Shown piece by piece: positions 20,542-30,744 of a stretch of 64,000 bases of DNA; the stretch's first letter is position 1, and each line of letters opens with the position of its first letter. The notes under the pieces were generated by a model, which saw nothing but the letters and a program-made list of their open reading frames with translations, ran no database searches and was not told the origin of the DNA. The translations under genes were made by a program, and so were the position numbers. The stretch is from Dactylorhiza incarnata (lineage: Eukaryota > Streptophyta > Magnoliopsida > Asparagales > Orchidaceae), in the NCBI GenBank assembly GCA_033032865.1, contig JAWHQI010000239.1, positions 2,576,001 through 2,640,000 of the forward strand, given 5' to 3'.

Positions 20542-22618
20542 ATGGCACAAAACAAGGAATACTCAAGCACAAGTCCTCCAATGTGCAACCTTGGCAAGTT
20601 TGCACTTTGGAAAGCAAGGATTAGGCTTTATATGAACTCCATTGATGAAGAGATTTTTAAGGTTATTCTGACAGGGCCTTCAACACCTACAGCATCAACC
20701 AGCACTGAAGCTACAGGAGATAATCATGCTGTCCCACCTCCTGAGTGGACAGAAACTCAAAAGAAGCAAAGAAATGCAGATGCTAAAGCCATGAACATAT
20801 TGGCTCAAATCATGTCTGATGATATATTTCAAAATGTGGTTGAATGTACATCAGCTAGAGAAATTTGGATTTCTCTGAACAACATGGTTGCAGGTTCTGC
20901 AGATGAGAGAAAAGATAGAAATCACACTTGATCTCTCTGTATGAAAACTTCAAGAAAGGAGACACAGAGACAGTGGCTGACATGTACAACAGACTCAGTC
21001 TCATAATTAATGAGCTGAAATCTCTGGACAAAGTGATTTCTATCACTGAAATAAATGACAAGATCTTAATGTGCTTCCCCAGCACATGGGACTCAAGAAT
21101 CTGGCCAATCAAGGATGTCAGGAGTCTCAATGAGATTACCACAGAAGCACTGTTGGGCAAGCTCAAATCTTATGAGCAGCTCATCAAGTCCAGGGAAGCA
21201 GAATCATCCACTACATCTCCAGCAACAAAGAGAGAAAAGAGCATAGCTTTCAAAGCAGCTGATGCAGAAGAAGGAAAAACTCCTGACAATGAGGAGTTTA
21301 TGAGTCTTATAGCCAAAAGATTTTACAAGATGGATAAGAAAGACTTCAGGAAAAAGTCATCCAGAAACTATGACAAGCCAAGGTATGACAAAAATCATGC
21401 TAATGAAATTATATGTTTTGGTTGCAGGAAACCAGGACACATTGCACCTGATTGTCCAGAAAATCAAAACAAGAAGGACTAGAAGGAAAAGAGAAAAGAA
21501 AAGGAAGAAAAGAGAAACTCCAGCAAATCTTCCTCCCACAATCACAACAAGAAGGGAAGAGGATTTGTAGCAACATCCTGGAGTGAAACAGAATCTGAAT
21601 CAGAATCTTCATCCTGCTCTTCTGATGAAGAAGAAACAAAAGAAAATGGCCAATGCTTAATGGCTATTTATGACTCAGACAGTGAGTCGGGATTTGGTTC
21701 TTCATCCAGCTCCAATGATGATGATGAAGAGAAGAATTTCTGCATGATGGCAATCAATGCCTCAGCCAACAATTCTGATGTAGAAAAATCAGAATCAGAA
21801 GCAGAAGATGATGCTGATCAAGTACTATCTCATTTTGATTTTACTTCAGTAGAATTCAAGGCTGAATTCAAAGTCCTTTGCATAGACTTAATTAAATCTG
21901 AGAAGGAATAATCTTACTCAGAAATAAGCTAGCTGATATGAAGATTATAAGTGAAGAAAACATAAACCTTAAAAAGGATTTGGCTACCTCCAGGGAACAT
22001 ATTGTTCTCATTGAGAGCAAGTTGTCTGAAGCAAAAGAGTTTGAAGAATCCCGAAATGGGAGAAGTATCAAACTGATGGACATAACAAGCACAGTTAATC
22101 ATAGACTTAATAGCAAACTGGGCTTGGGTGCCTCATCAAGTGAGCCACACCTAGTTAAGAAGAATATTCTATCTACACCCATAAAATTCATATCTGCTAA
22201 AGGCAAAGAGGATACTGAAGCCAATAAAGATATTTCAAGCAAGAATATTAAGAATAAGAGAATTCAGAAGAATTCGTCGAACGAAGCTCGACAAAAAGAT
22301 TCAAATTTGTCGAACGGGGATCGACGAAAACTGAGAATAGACTTTCAGTATAGTTATTACATGAACTGCGTTCGACAAAATCATGCACATTCGTCGAACG
22401 GCGGTCGACGAATTTACCCAAATTTGTCGAACAGATATTATACAGAAAGTTCTAAGAATTCTAATTCTAAATATACTAAAAATCCTTTTACTGAGTGGGT
22501 AATACCTCCAAGGAGATATCATCCTCAAGGCTATATGGATCAGCCTGAAATGACCTTTATATCTGAATATTGTGGACAAACAAATGGACCCATGGTAGTC
22601 TGGGTCAAAAACAACTAG
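20542..22618 (+). pseudogene. gag: Copia Gag of element B (broken by small indels and stops)
   Basis: The start is MAQNKEYSSTSPP. The N-terminal UBN2-type gag domain runs through LGKFALWKARIRLYM and AREIWISL. Indels near 20920-20935 shift the frame, after which ETVADMYNRLSLIINELKSL and LLGKLKSYE continue the domain. A CCHC knuckle, CFGCRKPGHIAPDC, lies at about 21417-21458. A TAG at 21480, a Ser/Asp/Glu-rich segment (DSDSESGFGSSSS), further breaks near 21910, and a coiled-coil-like piece follow. The final frame (21938-22618) contains a peptide repeat (S/L)SNGGRR, the translation of the hairpin array, and ends QTNGPMVVWVKNN followed by TAG. WV(P)K is the usual gag end. Confidence 0.8.
22272..22433 (+). 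repeat. Hairpin array 1 of element B (inside gag, upstream of pol)
   Basis: Three hairpins share the stem TT(T/C)GTCGA / TCGAC(A/G)AA and a 7-base loop: 22273-22295 (loop ACGAAGC), 22306-22329 (loop ACGGGGA) and 22389-22413 (9-bp stem, loop ACGGCGG). Half-sites lie at 22369-22380 and 22420-22433. They are in frame with gag. Confidence 0.85.
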
Positions 22619-22645
22619 TTTATTTTTCTGTCATTGCAGGTACAC
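22616..22645 (+). promoter_or_regulatory. Gag/pol border: TAG plus acceptor-like TTGCAGGTAC
   Basis: The gag frame ends in TAG (22616-22618). Protease continues in the same frame, with a T-rich run and TTGCAG|GTACACAT (AG at 22638-22639) between. The choice is between stop readthrough and splicing to the TGCAG. The same core occurs before the accessory ORF (26161-26170) and in element C. Confidence 0.5.
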
Positions 22646-23986
22646 ATCTATCCAAGAATGAATGAAAAGTGGTATTTGGATAGTGGGTGCTCAAAGCACA
22701 TGACAGGAAACAAGGCCAACCTGAACAACTACAAGGCAAAGCTTGGAACAAAAGTTGTATTTAGAGACTCCAACTGTGGACAGACCAAAGGCTATGGAAA
22801 AGTCAAGGTTGGAGAAGTCACCTTCAAAGAGGTAGCTTATGTCAAGGGACTGAAGCACAACCTCATCAGCATAAGTCAATTATGTGATGAAGGGTATAAG
22901 GTAACTTTTAATAAATTGAACTGCCTTATTAAATCTATTGATAATATTACTGTCCTATCAGGTATTAGAAAAGGTAATATATATTTAGTGAATTTCAATT
23001 CATCTACTTCAGAAGTTTGTTTATTTAGTGATGGAAGCAAATCTAGTGAACTTTGGCACAAAAGATTAGGACATGTAAATCTTAGGACCATTGCTAAACT
23101 ATCTAAGGACAATCTTGTTAGAGGATTACCCTCAGGTTCATACAAGAAAGAAGGTCTGTGTAGGGCGTGTCAACTAGGTAAGCAAACTAAAAATAGTTTT
23201 AAATCATTATCTAAAAGTGATTCACCTAGAATCTTATATTTGCTACATATGGACCTTTTTGGACCTATAGCAACAAAGAGTTCAGGAGGGAAGTCTTACA
23301 CTCTAGTTATTGTAGATGACTTCTCTAGATTCACTTGGGTGTTCTTTTTGAGAGAAAAGTCAGATAACTTTAAAGTTCTTACAGACTTTCTTAAGAGCAT
23401 ACAGATTGAGTACTCTACTGTAGTTACATTGATCAGAAGTGATCATGCTACTGAGTTTGAGTCTCCTCTTATGCAAGAATTCTGTGAGATGGAAGGTATT
23501 AGGCATTATTTCTCAGCTCCCAGAACTCCTCAACAAAATGAGGTAGTTGAAAGGAAAAATAGAACTCTAATTGAATCAGCAAGAACATTGCTTGCAGATG
23601 CTAATCTGTCCCTATCCTTTTGGGCAGAGGCTGTTAGCACAGCAAATTATGTTCTGAATAGTAGTTTGATACACAAACTTAAGGGAAAGACTCCTTATGA
23701 ATTACTTAAAGGGAAGAAACCTAAAGTTAACTATTTTAGAACATTTGGCTGTAGATGTTATATTCACAATAATGATAAGAAATACCTTAGGAAATTTGAA
23801 CCAAAATCAGATGAAGGAATTTTCTTAGGTTATTCTCAAATCAGTAAAGCATATAGGATTTATAATAAATCCACTCTTAAAATAAAAGAATCTATGCATG
23901 TCTCTTTTGATGAAAATAACATGTTTTACAAGGAGAAGATTTCTTCTACCATAGAAAATCTACAGGTACCTATATTATGTGAGTAG
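22634..23986 (+). CDS. pol: Pol, first part: aspartic protease and integrase (element B)
   Basis: 450 codons. Protease start KWYLDSGCSKHMTG (catalytic DSG, residues 13-27). GAG-pre-integrase zinc module H-x3-H...C-x2-C: LWHKRLGHV (about residue 138) and CRACQLGKQTKNSF. Integrase core (DDE): D in LLHMDLFGPI, D in IRSDHATEFES, E in QQNEVVERKNRTL. Two usually conserved glycines are changed (SDHGTEF to SDHATEF and NGVVERKN to NEVVERKN), so activity is doubtful. A TAG at 23984-23986 cuts the polyprotein before RT, yet the frame resumes, so this copy is broken here. The Met start is only the frame start; the protein is normally made as Gag-Pol. Confidence 0.9.
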   Translation: MQVHIYPRMNEKWYLDSGCSKHMTGNKANLNNYKAKLGTKVVFRDSNCGQTKGYGKVKVGEVTFKEVAYVKGLKHNLISISQLCDEGYKVTFNKLNCLIKSIDNITVLSGIRKGNIYLVNFNSSTSEVCLFSDGSKSSELWHKRLGHVNLRTIAKLSKDNLVRGLPSGSYKKEGLCRACQLGKQTKNSFKSLSKSDSPRILYLLHMDLFGPIATKSSGGKSYTLVIVDDFSRFTWVFFLREKSDNFKVLTDFLKSIQIEYSTVVTLIRSDHATEFESPLMQEFCEMEGIRHYFSAPRTPQQNEVVERKNRTLIESARTLLADANLSLSFWAEAVSTANYVLNSSLIHKLKGKTPYELLKGKKPKVNYFRTFGCRCYIHNNDKKYLRKFEPKSDEGIFLGYSQISKAYRIYNKSTLKIKESMHVSFDENNMFYKEKISSTIENLQVPILCE

Positions 23987-24271
23987 CTAGATCAATTAGC
24001 TCTACATAAATAAGGAATTCTGAATCTTGAACAGCATAATGATGAAGAGAGTGAGGAAGAAGATCTCCCAATTTTTGCTGAAAGATCAGAACAGACAACA
24101 GCAGATCATTCTTCACAAGATATAGCAGCTGAACAAATTCCCCAAGTGGATACAATTGCTGAACCAACTCTTATTGTTGACCCCATCACAGTTAGAGATC
24201 ATCCAATTTCACAAGTAATTGGAGATATTTCAGCATGTGTTCAAACAAGGCATCAATTACACCAAAATTAG
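23987..24271 (+). pseudogene. Pol linker between integrase and RT (element B)
   Basis: The frame continues past the TAG with two more stops (24011, 24269). It is Glu/Asp/Ser-rich (NDEESEEEDLPIF), the usual acidic linker after integrase, and reads directly into the RT segment. Confidence 0.65.
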
Positions 24272-25783
24272 ATGCATACTTGTTTCCTATCACAAGTTGA
24301 ACCTCAAACCATAAAAGATGCAGAACAAGATCCAAATTGGATTCTTCCAATGCAAGAGGAGCTCAACCAATTTGAAAGGAACAAGGTTTGGGATTTGGTT
24401 CCAAGACCAAAGAATTATCCAGTGAATGGAACCAAATGGGTCTATAGGAACAAGCTTGATACAGAGGGAAATATTGTGAGAAACAAAGCTAGGCTAGTAG
24501 CTCAAGGATACTCACAAGAAGAAGGGATAGACTATGATCAGACATTTGCACCAGTTGCAAGGTTAGAAGCAATCAGGATCTTCCTTGCATTTGCTGCATA
24601 CAAAAGATTCAAAGTCTCTCAAATAGATGTAAATAGTGCATTCCTAAATGGAGAAATCAAAGAAGAAGTCTATGTGGAACAACCACCAGGTTTCATCTCT
24701 CCAACTCAACCCTCTTTTGTATTTAAACTTAAGAAAGCTCTCTATGGTCTCAAACAAGCTCCTAGAGCATGGTATGAAACTTTAGCTAGTTTTCTTTTGG
24801 AAAACAATTTCTGTAGAGGCATAGTAGACAAAACCTTATTTTACAAAGTACATAAAAATCAAACTCTACTAGTTCAAATATATGTAGATGACATTATCTT
24901 TGGATCTACTGATTCAAATTTGTGCAAAAGATTTTCCAATCTAATGCAATCAATATTTGAAATGAGTAGTATGGGTGAGTTATCATACTTCCTTGGTCTT
25001 CAAGTGAAGCAAACTCCAAATGGAATCTTCATATCCCAATCTAAGTATGCTAAGGAATTAGTGAAAAGAATTGGTATGTATGATTCTTCCACCATGAAAA
25101 CACCCATGCCCTCAAATGCTGTTGTTATTAATGATGAATCAGGGAAACCTGTTGATTCAAAAGTATACAGAGCAATTGTTGGCTCACTACTTTATTTAAC
25201 AACTAGTAGACCTGACATAATGTTTGCTACCTGTATTTGTGCTAGATTTCAAGTCAACCCCAAAGAATCTCACTTAATTTTATTAAAAAGGATTTTGAGA
25301 TATATAAAGGGTTGCCCTAATCTATTGCCCTCATCTGAATTTGAATTAACTGGATTCTCAGATTCAGATTATGCTGGATGCAGAGTAGACAGGAAAAGCA
25401 CATCAGGAACCTGTCAGTTTCTTGGTGATAGGCTTGTGTCTTGGTTTTGTAAAAAGCTGACATCTGTGTCTACATCAACAACTGAAGCTGAATACATGGA
25501 TGTTGGCAGTTGCTGCTCACAGATGTTTTGGATACAAAATCAACTTCTAGACTATGGTATCAACTTAAATAAATCAACTATATTTTGTGACAATACAAGT
25601 GCAATATCTATAGCACAAAATCCAGTTCTCCATAGTAGGAATAAACACATTGAGATTAGGCAACACTTCCTTAGGGATAATGTGGATAAAAAAAAATTTG
25701 CCTACAATTCATTTCCACTGATTTACAAAGAGCTGACATTTTCACCAAGCCCTTGGATGAAAAGAAGCACATCTTCTTTATAA
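24272..25783 (+). CDS. pol: Pol, second part: reverse transcriptase and RNase H (element B)
   Basis: 503 codons. The RVT_2 (copia RT) domain starts [21 protein letters not shown] and contains [53 protein letters not shown] and the catalytic YVDDIIFGS. RNase H follows: [23 protein letters not shown] and [13 protein letters not shown] supply the D-E-D acidic residues, then [14 protein letters not shown]. The end (DKKKFAY...) appears frameshifted in an A-run at about 25688, so the last 30 residues are probably out of frame. It is the only RT of copia type in the window and could supply the pol-less relatives in trans (inference). Confidence 0.92.
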   Translation: MHTCFLSQVEPQTIKDAEQDPNWILPMQEELNQFERNKVWDLVPRPKNYPVNGTKWVYRNKLDTEGNIVRNKARLVAQGYSQEEGIDYDQTFAPVARLEAIRIFLAFAAYKRFKVSQIDVNSAFLNGEIKEEVYVEQPPGFISPTQPSFVFKLKKALYGLKQAPRAWYETLASFLLENNFCRGIVDKTLFYKVHKNQTLLVQIYVDDIIFGSTDSNLCKRFSNLMQSIFEMSSMGELSYFLGLQVKQTPNGIFISQSKYAKELVKRIGMYDSSTMKTPMPSNAVVINDESGKPVDSKVYRAIVGSLLYLTTSRPDIMFATCICARFQVNPKESHLILLKRILRYIKGCPNLLPSSEFELTGFSDSDYAGCRVDRKSTSGTCQFLGDRLVSWFCKKLTSVSTSTTEAEYMDVGSCCSQMFWIQNQLLDYGINLNKSTIFCDNTSAISIAQNPVLHSRNKHIEIRQHFLRDNVDKKKFAYNSFPLIYKELTFSPSPWMKRSTSSL

Positions 25784-25846
25784 ATCAACTAGGAATGATA
25801 GATGAAGATTCAATATGTTAAAAATTAATGTTTCTATTTATCCCCT

Positions 25847-25982
25847 AAATTTGTCGAACGGAGGACGACGAATTTGAACCATTTGTCGAACGGCGGTCGA
25901 CAAAACCTGTTAACTTCAGAATCGATAAAGACAATTCCATTTGTCGAACGGTGGTCGACGAAAAGGATACTTTTGTCGAACG
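25847..25982 (+). repeat. Hairpin array 2 of element B (upstream of the accessory ORF)
   Basis: Hairpins at 25847-25875 (10-bp stem, 9-base loop), 25881-25905 (9-bp perfect stem, loop ACGGCGG) and 25939-25963 (loop ACGGTGG), plus the half-site TTTTGTCGAACG at 25971-25982. Stem and loop match array 1, and the stem matches the LTR motif. Confidence 0.85.
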
Positions 25983-26072
25983 CTGTCTAACGGGGACCTA
26001 AAGTCTTTTCGACTTCTGTTTTTATTAGGTTTTTGCCGAACCCCGCTCCTCAAATACGCCCCCTTCTCCGAT

Positions 26073-26082
26073 CTATATAATA
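26073..26082 (+). promoter_or_regulatory. TATA-like box of the putative internal promoter of B
   Basis: CTATATAATA lies 90 bases after hairpin array 2 and 100 bases before the ATG of the accessory ORF. With the array it copies the order seen in the LTR. Function is inferred. Confidence 0.45.
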
Positions 26083-26137
26083 TCTTTTTCTATTTCGTAA
26101 TAGATTGCGCCTACAGAAATTGTTTCCCTCCAGTTCC

Positions 26138-26172
26138 TCTCTGCACTTGATCTTTCTCTCTTGCAGGTACAA
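26138..26172 (+). promoter_or_regulatory. Acceptor-like site before the accessory ORF (element B)
   Basis: A pyrimidine-rich run (CTTTCTCTC) leads to TTGCAG|GTACAA, AG at 26165-26166, with the ATG seven bases after the AG at 26173. It has the form of a plant 3' splice site and shares TTGCAGGTACA with the gag/pol border at 22634-22644. Confidence 0.5.
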
Positions 26173-28985
26173 ATGGCAATTTCTCAAGCCGCGCTATATT
26201 CGATGAAGTTCGATAACGGGTTCGACATTGACATGGAATCCTTTACTCAATATGACCAAATCTTCAAGGATATTCTTCAACTGTTTGAAGAGAAGCAGTT
26301 AAAGAAGTTAATGAGCATGAGGATTAAGCTGCACACAGCAGAAATCAAGGAATGGTGTTTTACAGCTAAGCAGGAAGATGAATGTCTGACAGGAACTATC
26401 TCAGGACACCAGGTCTCTCTTACCCCTACAATCTTAACTGAAGTTTTTGGTTTTGTTAATGGTGTTGATGAAATAGAGCTCAGCTCTGTTGAAACCGGTG
26501 AAGCACTGATTAAAATGGGTCATTCCACTGGAAACCCTAATCACCTGCTTAAGAAGAACTTATCTGTAGAATATAAGTTTCTTTCTGATATAGTTGGCAA
26601 AGTGTTGTTAGGGAAAACAACATGACATGATTATATTAATAGGCACCAATTTATGTTGATGGTGGCCATAATGGAAAAGAAGAAAGTGAACTGGGGATCA
26701 ATCTTCTTTGGATTGATTAAGAACAAGATTTCAAAGGGCAATGTCTGCTTTGGAAGGATCTTAGGAATTGTTTTGCAGGAAAGATACCAAGACCTTATGG
26801 TCTCTCCCAAGGTGACAATTAATGCTAGCAAGAAGCTGACCTCAGCTCTCTTTGCTAAGTGGGACAGGGTGTTTATCAAGAAGAACACAGGAGCAGTTAC
26901 AAAGAAGAAAACTTCTGAAGGCACAAGGACTGACCCAGTCACTCCCTCACCCCTTCTAGAAGCCTCTTCTTCTCCTCCTATTGTTTCCTCTTCTCCTCTC
27001 CCATCTCCACATCAAAATATTTCCCTTGCACAATCTCCACCTCCAACTCTCCCACACTCATTGATGACATTCCATCCTCTTCTACCCTTCTAACCACTCA
27101 TACTTCTCCACCTCCATCTCCAATGCATGATGACTATCATTCACCCATCCAGTACTCTTGCCCCATTCATTCTAACATCCCTCAACAATATGCAAATGTT
27201 GCAAGCATTTTTGTACCAACCCCCTTTCCATCCACCTCTCAACCATCTTCATCTCAACAACCTGAAATGTTATTTTTACATTTTCAATCTGTAACAGATC
27301 AAATTTTTGACCATATTCTTCCCAAAATTGATCAAATCCTGGATGCAAAACTTGCTCCAGTCTATCATATTCTTTATACTCTTCACTCCACATTGGATGC
27401 AAAAATTGCTCCAATTCTTCAAGCAATCTCTGAACTATCTTCTACTATATCTTCAATTCCCTCCTCCATCTCTGTCCCTTCTTCTAGGGGCCTAGATTCA
27501 GGTCTCCCTGAAGCTAGGCAGGGGGAGATGCCTTATGAAGAAGTTCCAGAAGCTCAAATTTCAGAGGATACAGTTGTTGATACAGATACAGTTTTTGATA
27601 CAAATATAGTTTTTGTTGAAGAGGATACTGAAGAAACAGTTCAAACTTCTGATGTAGATATGTTTGAAGAAACTCCAGAAGTACCAATCATAGAAAAGAT
27701 AAATAATATCTATATCCATCCCTCCCTAGATATTATTTCCTTACTGTCTAAGTTCAGTTTTGCCTCCTTAGCTTTGCCAAAACATCAAATTCATTCTAGA
27801 GCAATTGTCCCCTATACTGCTCCAATTGACAAAATTTTGCTGAAAAAGATTATTAGTAGTTTTGCAGTTCAAAGAGCAGTTCCAGCTCTTGTTCCAGTTA
27901 CAGTTCAAAGTCTTGCAGATGAATCAGTTAAAATTTCAGAATAAATTAACAGTAGTTTTGATTTCCCAACCTTTATCTTTGATGAATCACCTATCCCAGA
28001 TTTTGGTGAAATCTGGAGAGCAGAAGATGAAGATTTTGAAGCTGAAGAGCAGAGGCTCAATGCTCTTAAATTGGTAAATGATTTATATGATAATCCAATT
28101 CCCTCTTTTGATTCTGATGAAGAAGATAATGATAGTGATTCTGATGATACCCTATCAAGGAAGAGAAAGAAAAGAAAGGATAAGGCTTTGGCTGTCCCCA
28201 AGCCTCCTAACCCAGATAGTAATATTCCCTACTACATCCTTCACAATATCACTCTTGACAAGGATACCCCTCACTGGATGAAGTTCTCCAGAAATGAAAA
28301 GAAGAGGAGAAAGAAGTACAAGAAAACTTGTTATTATTCTGACAAACCTGTCAAATATAACCATCCTCCTCCTCCTCCTCCAGCAGCAGGCTCAGCAGCA
28401 CCATCTTCCTCCTCCCAGAAGCCCAGCTCTCAGCACTCAAGGAAATCTGGTAGTTCCAGTGGATCTCAAGTATCAGGATCAACCAGTAATCCTCCTTCTA
28501 AGAAATCAGCAGTTGCTTCATAAGAAAGTCCAGTCATTGCTTCACCTCAAATATCTTCAAAATACATACTTCATATTTCTGATGGATCTTCTCACAAGAT
28601 CAAAAATACTCAAAGTGATCCTCAAGATCAAGTTGATACTTCAGAATATGTTCCCTATCTTCCAGATCCTGAAGAGGAAAGATTATTTCAAATGGCAAGA
28701 CTCAAAGAATCAATTGCTCTTGCCCAGATTAACAAAGCAAAATCAGAAGGTAAAGATTTCACAAAAATCTCTACCATGTCTGATTGCAGAAGGAAAGAGC
28801 TTGACAAGTACAATTCCAAAGAGTTATTCAATACTGAAGAATATCTTGAAAAGCACCCAGGAGCTTTTATCCCTCATGTCAAATCTCAGACTGTTATTGG
28901 TGCTCAAGATCTCTACATAAGCAAGAAGAATTCTGAAGATCCAAACAGGATAATCATCTTCAAACCTCCATCAGCAAAGAAGTAA
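26173..28985 (+). pseudogene. Accessory ORF of element B, about 930 codons, slightly broken
   Basis: The start MAISQAALYSMKF follows the acceptor-like site. One protein can be followed through a TGA at 26623, a frameshift near 27090, and stops at 27942 and 28521. Residues 1-250 (LTEVFGFVNG, FLSDIVGKVLLGK, HQFMLMVAIMEKKKVNWGSIFF) resemble the plant Transposase_32-type domain; then a Pro/Ser-rich linker, a region with repeated LDAK(L/I)AP, an acidic stretch (DSDEEDNDSDSDD) next to basic RKRKKRKDK and KRRKKYKK (possible nuclear signals), a proline run and a Lys-rich tail. No transmembrane segment is evident, which argues against an envelope. It lies between pol and the 3' LTR, like the shorter frame in element C. 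Function unknown. Confidence 0.7.
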
Positions 28986-29170
28986 AAGAGGTTCAGACTT
29001 ATCTTCCTTTTGTTATTGTTAAAAATTTTGATTGTAATGAACTCAGAGCACCAGTTTTATTCAATCTGCTGAAATTAATTTTCATTCTGTCAGATATATC
29101 CTTTATGCTCTATTGTTTATGTTTTCTATTGTATTTATTTGATTGATTGTCAAATTGTAACCTAACCCAA

Positions 29171-29182
29171 ATAGGGGGAGAT
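29171..29182 (+). other. Polypurine tract of element B
   Basis: ATAGGGGGAGAT ends exactly at the 3' LTR start and primes plus-strand synthesis in this family. Confidence 0.9.
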
Positions 29183-30739
29183 TGTTGGAACAACCCTATT
29201 ACTGTTTTGGGCTAGTATCACTATGTTTTAACTAAGGACCAAGTTGACCCCATTGTATAGCTTAAGGGTCAAGTCTTTAGGCTGATTAATTAGCTAGAAC
29301 TTAAGGAATATTTAAGTTCCCAGCATTCGACAAATGGCGAGTGGCGTTCGACGAATATCTAGCATCGTTCGACAAATTCTTCTCAGCAGACTGAAGAATT
29401 ATAGCCAGTTCCAGCGCTCGACATTTCCTGAGCAGCGTTCGACAAATGGCTAGCAGCGTTCGACGAATTCCAGCAAAAGCTTGACAAATTCTATATGAAA
29501 GCTCAGTTCGACAAATACAAGTCCAGATTACTTATATCAGTTATTGTGTCAACTCTCTGAACACAGATCGACGACCTTAACGGATCTATTCAAGTACTTT
29601 TGGACGTATTCAGTCAATTTAGTAAGGATATCTTATTCATTTATTATATTCTTTTATTCCTTCCAAGATAAGAATTGTCGTTGACATTTAATACTATGGC
29701 ATCTTTCACGACAAAGGTATCAAAAAGGGCCTGCCAAAATCGTTTTGGTGGCTGTTACAGTTCCAAGAAGGATTTAAGCCAGAATAATATATTCCTTAAA
29801 AGCATATGATTTGAATTTCAAATCAGAAACCTATCAGAGAAGGAAGGATATACAAAAAGAGTCGTACTCATTCTCTAAGATAATATACACAGTTATTTTT
29901 CTAAGTCTCTCAAAGAAATACAGTTCTTTGTGAACAACAAGAATATAGAAGGATTAGAAAAAGGAGAAGAAGATGAAAACACATACAGAAAACATTACTT
30001 TCAGTCTACTTCTTCCTAAAAGCAGCATCTTCATCTCTTTGAGTACAACATTCACTCTCTCAGATCTGCTGCAAGTTCAAGTCTTCAAAAGAGCAACAAC
30101 AATCTGAAGATTCACCTCTTCTAGATTAATCTGCTACAGAAGACTTCTGTTTTAGAGAAAGCTTCATCCTCAAGCTGTCAACAACTTCAAACAGACAGGG
30201 GGAGCTTTCATCCTCAACATCCTTTGTCTTCTCTCAGAAACATTGACAGAGAAGAACACTCTAAACCTTCTTACCTTATCTTGTACAGGGTTAATTCTCC
30301 CTCCAAAAGTTTACACAGTGGTGGCAAGACACCTTATCAAAAAATCCTTGTGTGGTTTTTAAGCACCTTATCAAAAGCTTATTGGTGTGTGGACACCTTA
30401 CCAAAAAAAAACCCTGGTCTTGAGCACCTTATCAAAAGCTCTGTGGTGTGTGGACACCTTATCAAAAACTCCTAGCGGATGTCCTACATGCTGTGGTAGA
30501 AGAGTAGACGTACCCAGATTTATTGGGGAACTACTATAATTCCTTGTGTCCCCTATGCTTGTGATTTTCTGTATTGTTTCTGTGCTGTGTGCTTTTCTTT
30601 ATTCAAATTATATATCACACTTTGCATTACACATATATATATACATCAGTAATTTAATTTCGCTTTAAAAACTAATAAAAAGTTTTAATACTCTATTCAC
30701 CCCCCTCTAGAGTAACTTAAGATCTAACCTCCACTTTCA
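29183..30739 (+). mobile_element. 3' LTR of element B
   Basis: 1557 bp with the same ends as the 5' LTR. It holds the longer version of the motif array (29326-29517, eight copies). It is followed by the GATAA target duplication and the remainder of C's 3' LTR. Confidence 0.95.
29326..29517 (+). repeat. TTCGAC(A/G)AAT motif array, 3' LTR of B
   Basis: Eight copies; several are 21 bases apart (CGTTCGAC(A/G)AAT plus an 8-10 base spacer with CTAGCA). The 5' LTR array has five copies. Confidence 0.85.
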
Positions 30740-30744
30740 GATAA

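Larger units (their letters stand above)
18947..30744 (+). mobile_element. Copia-type element B, full length, with intact target duplication
   Basis: Complete element of about 11.8 kb between GATAA repeats (18947-18951 and 30740-30744). Order: 5' LTR, PBS, gag, protease, integrase, RT, RNase H, accessory ORF, PPT, 3' LTR. The LTRs are nearly identical apart from one 79-bp length difference, so the insertion is young relative to C and D. The gene order with an extra ORF after pol resembles the SIRE/Maximus type of plant copia elements; the lineage needs an RT tree. Several stops and frameshifts mean this copy is not fully coding. Confidence 0.95.

Noticed and set aside
26173..28985. Labelling the B accessory ORF as an envelope gene
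   Set aside because: No signal peptide or transmembrane stretch is visible; acidic and basic clusters suggest otherwise. Position alone is not enough.
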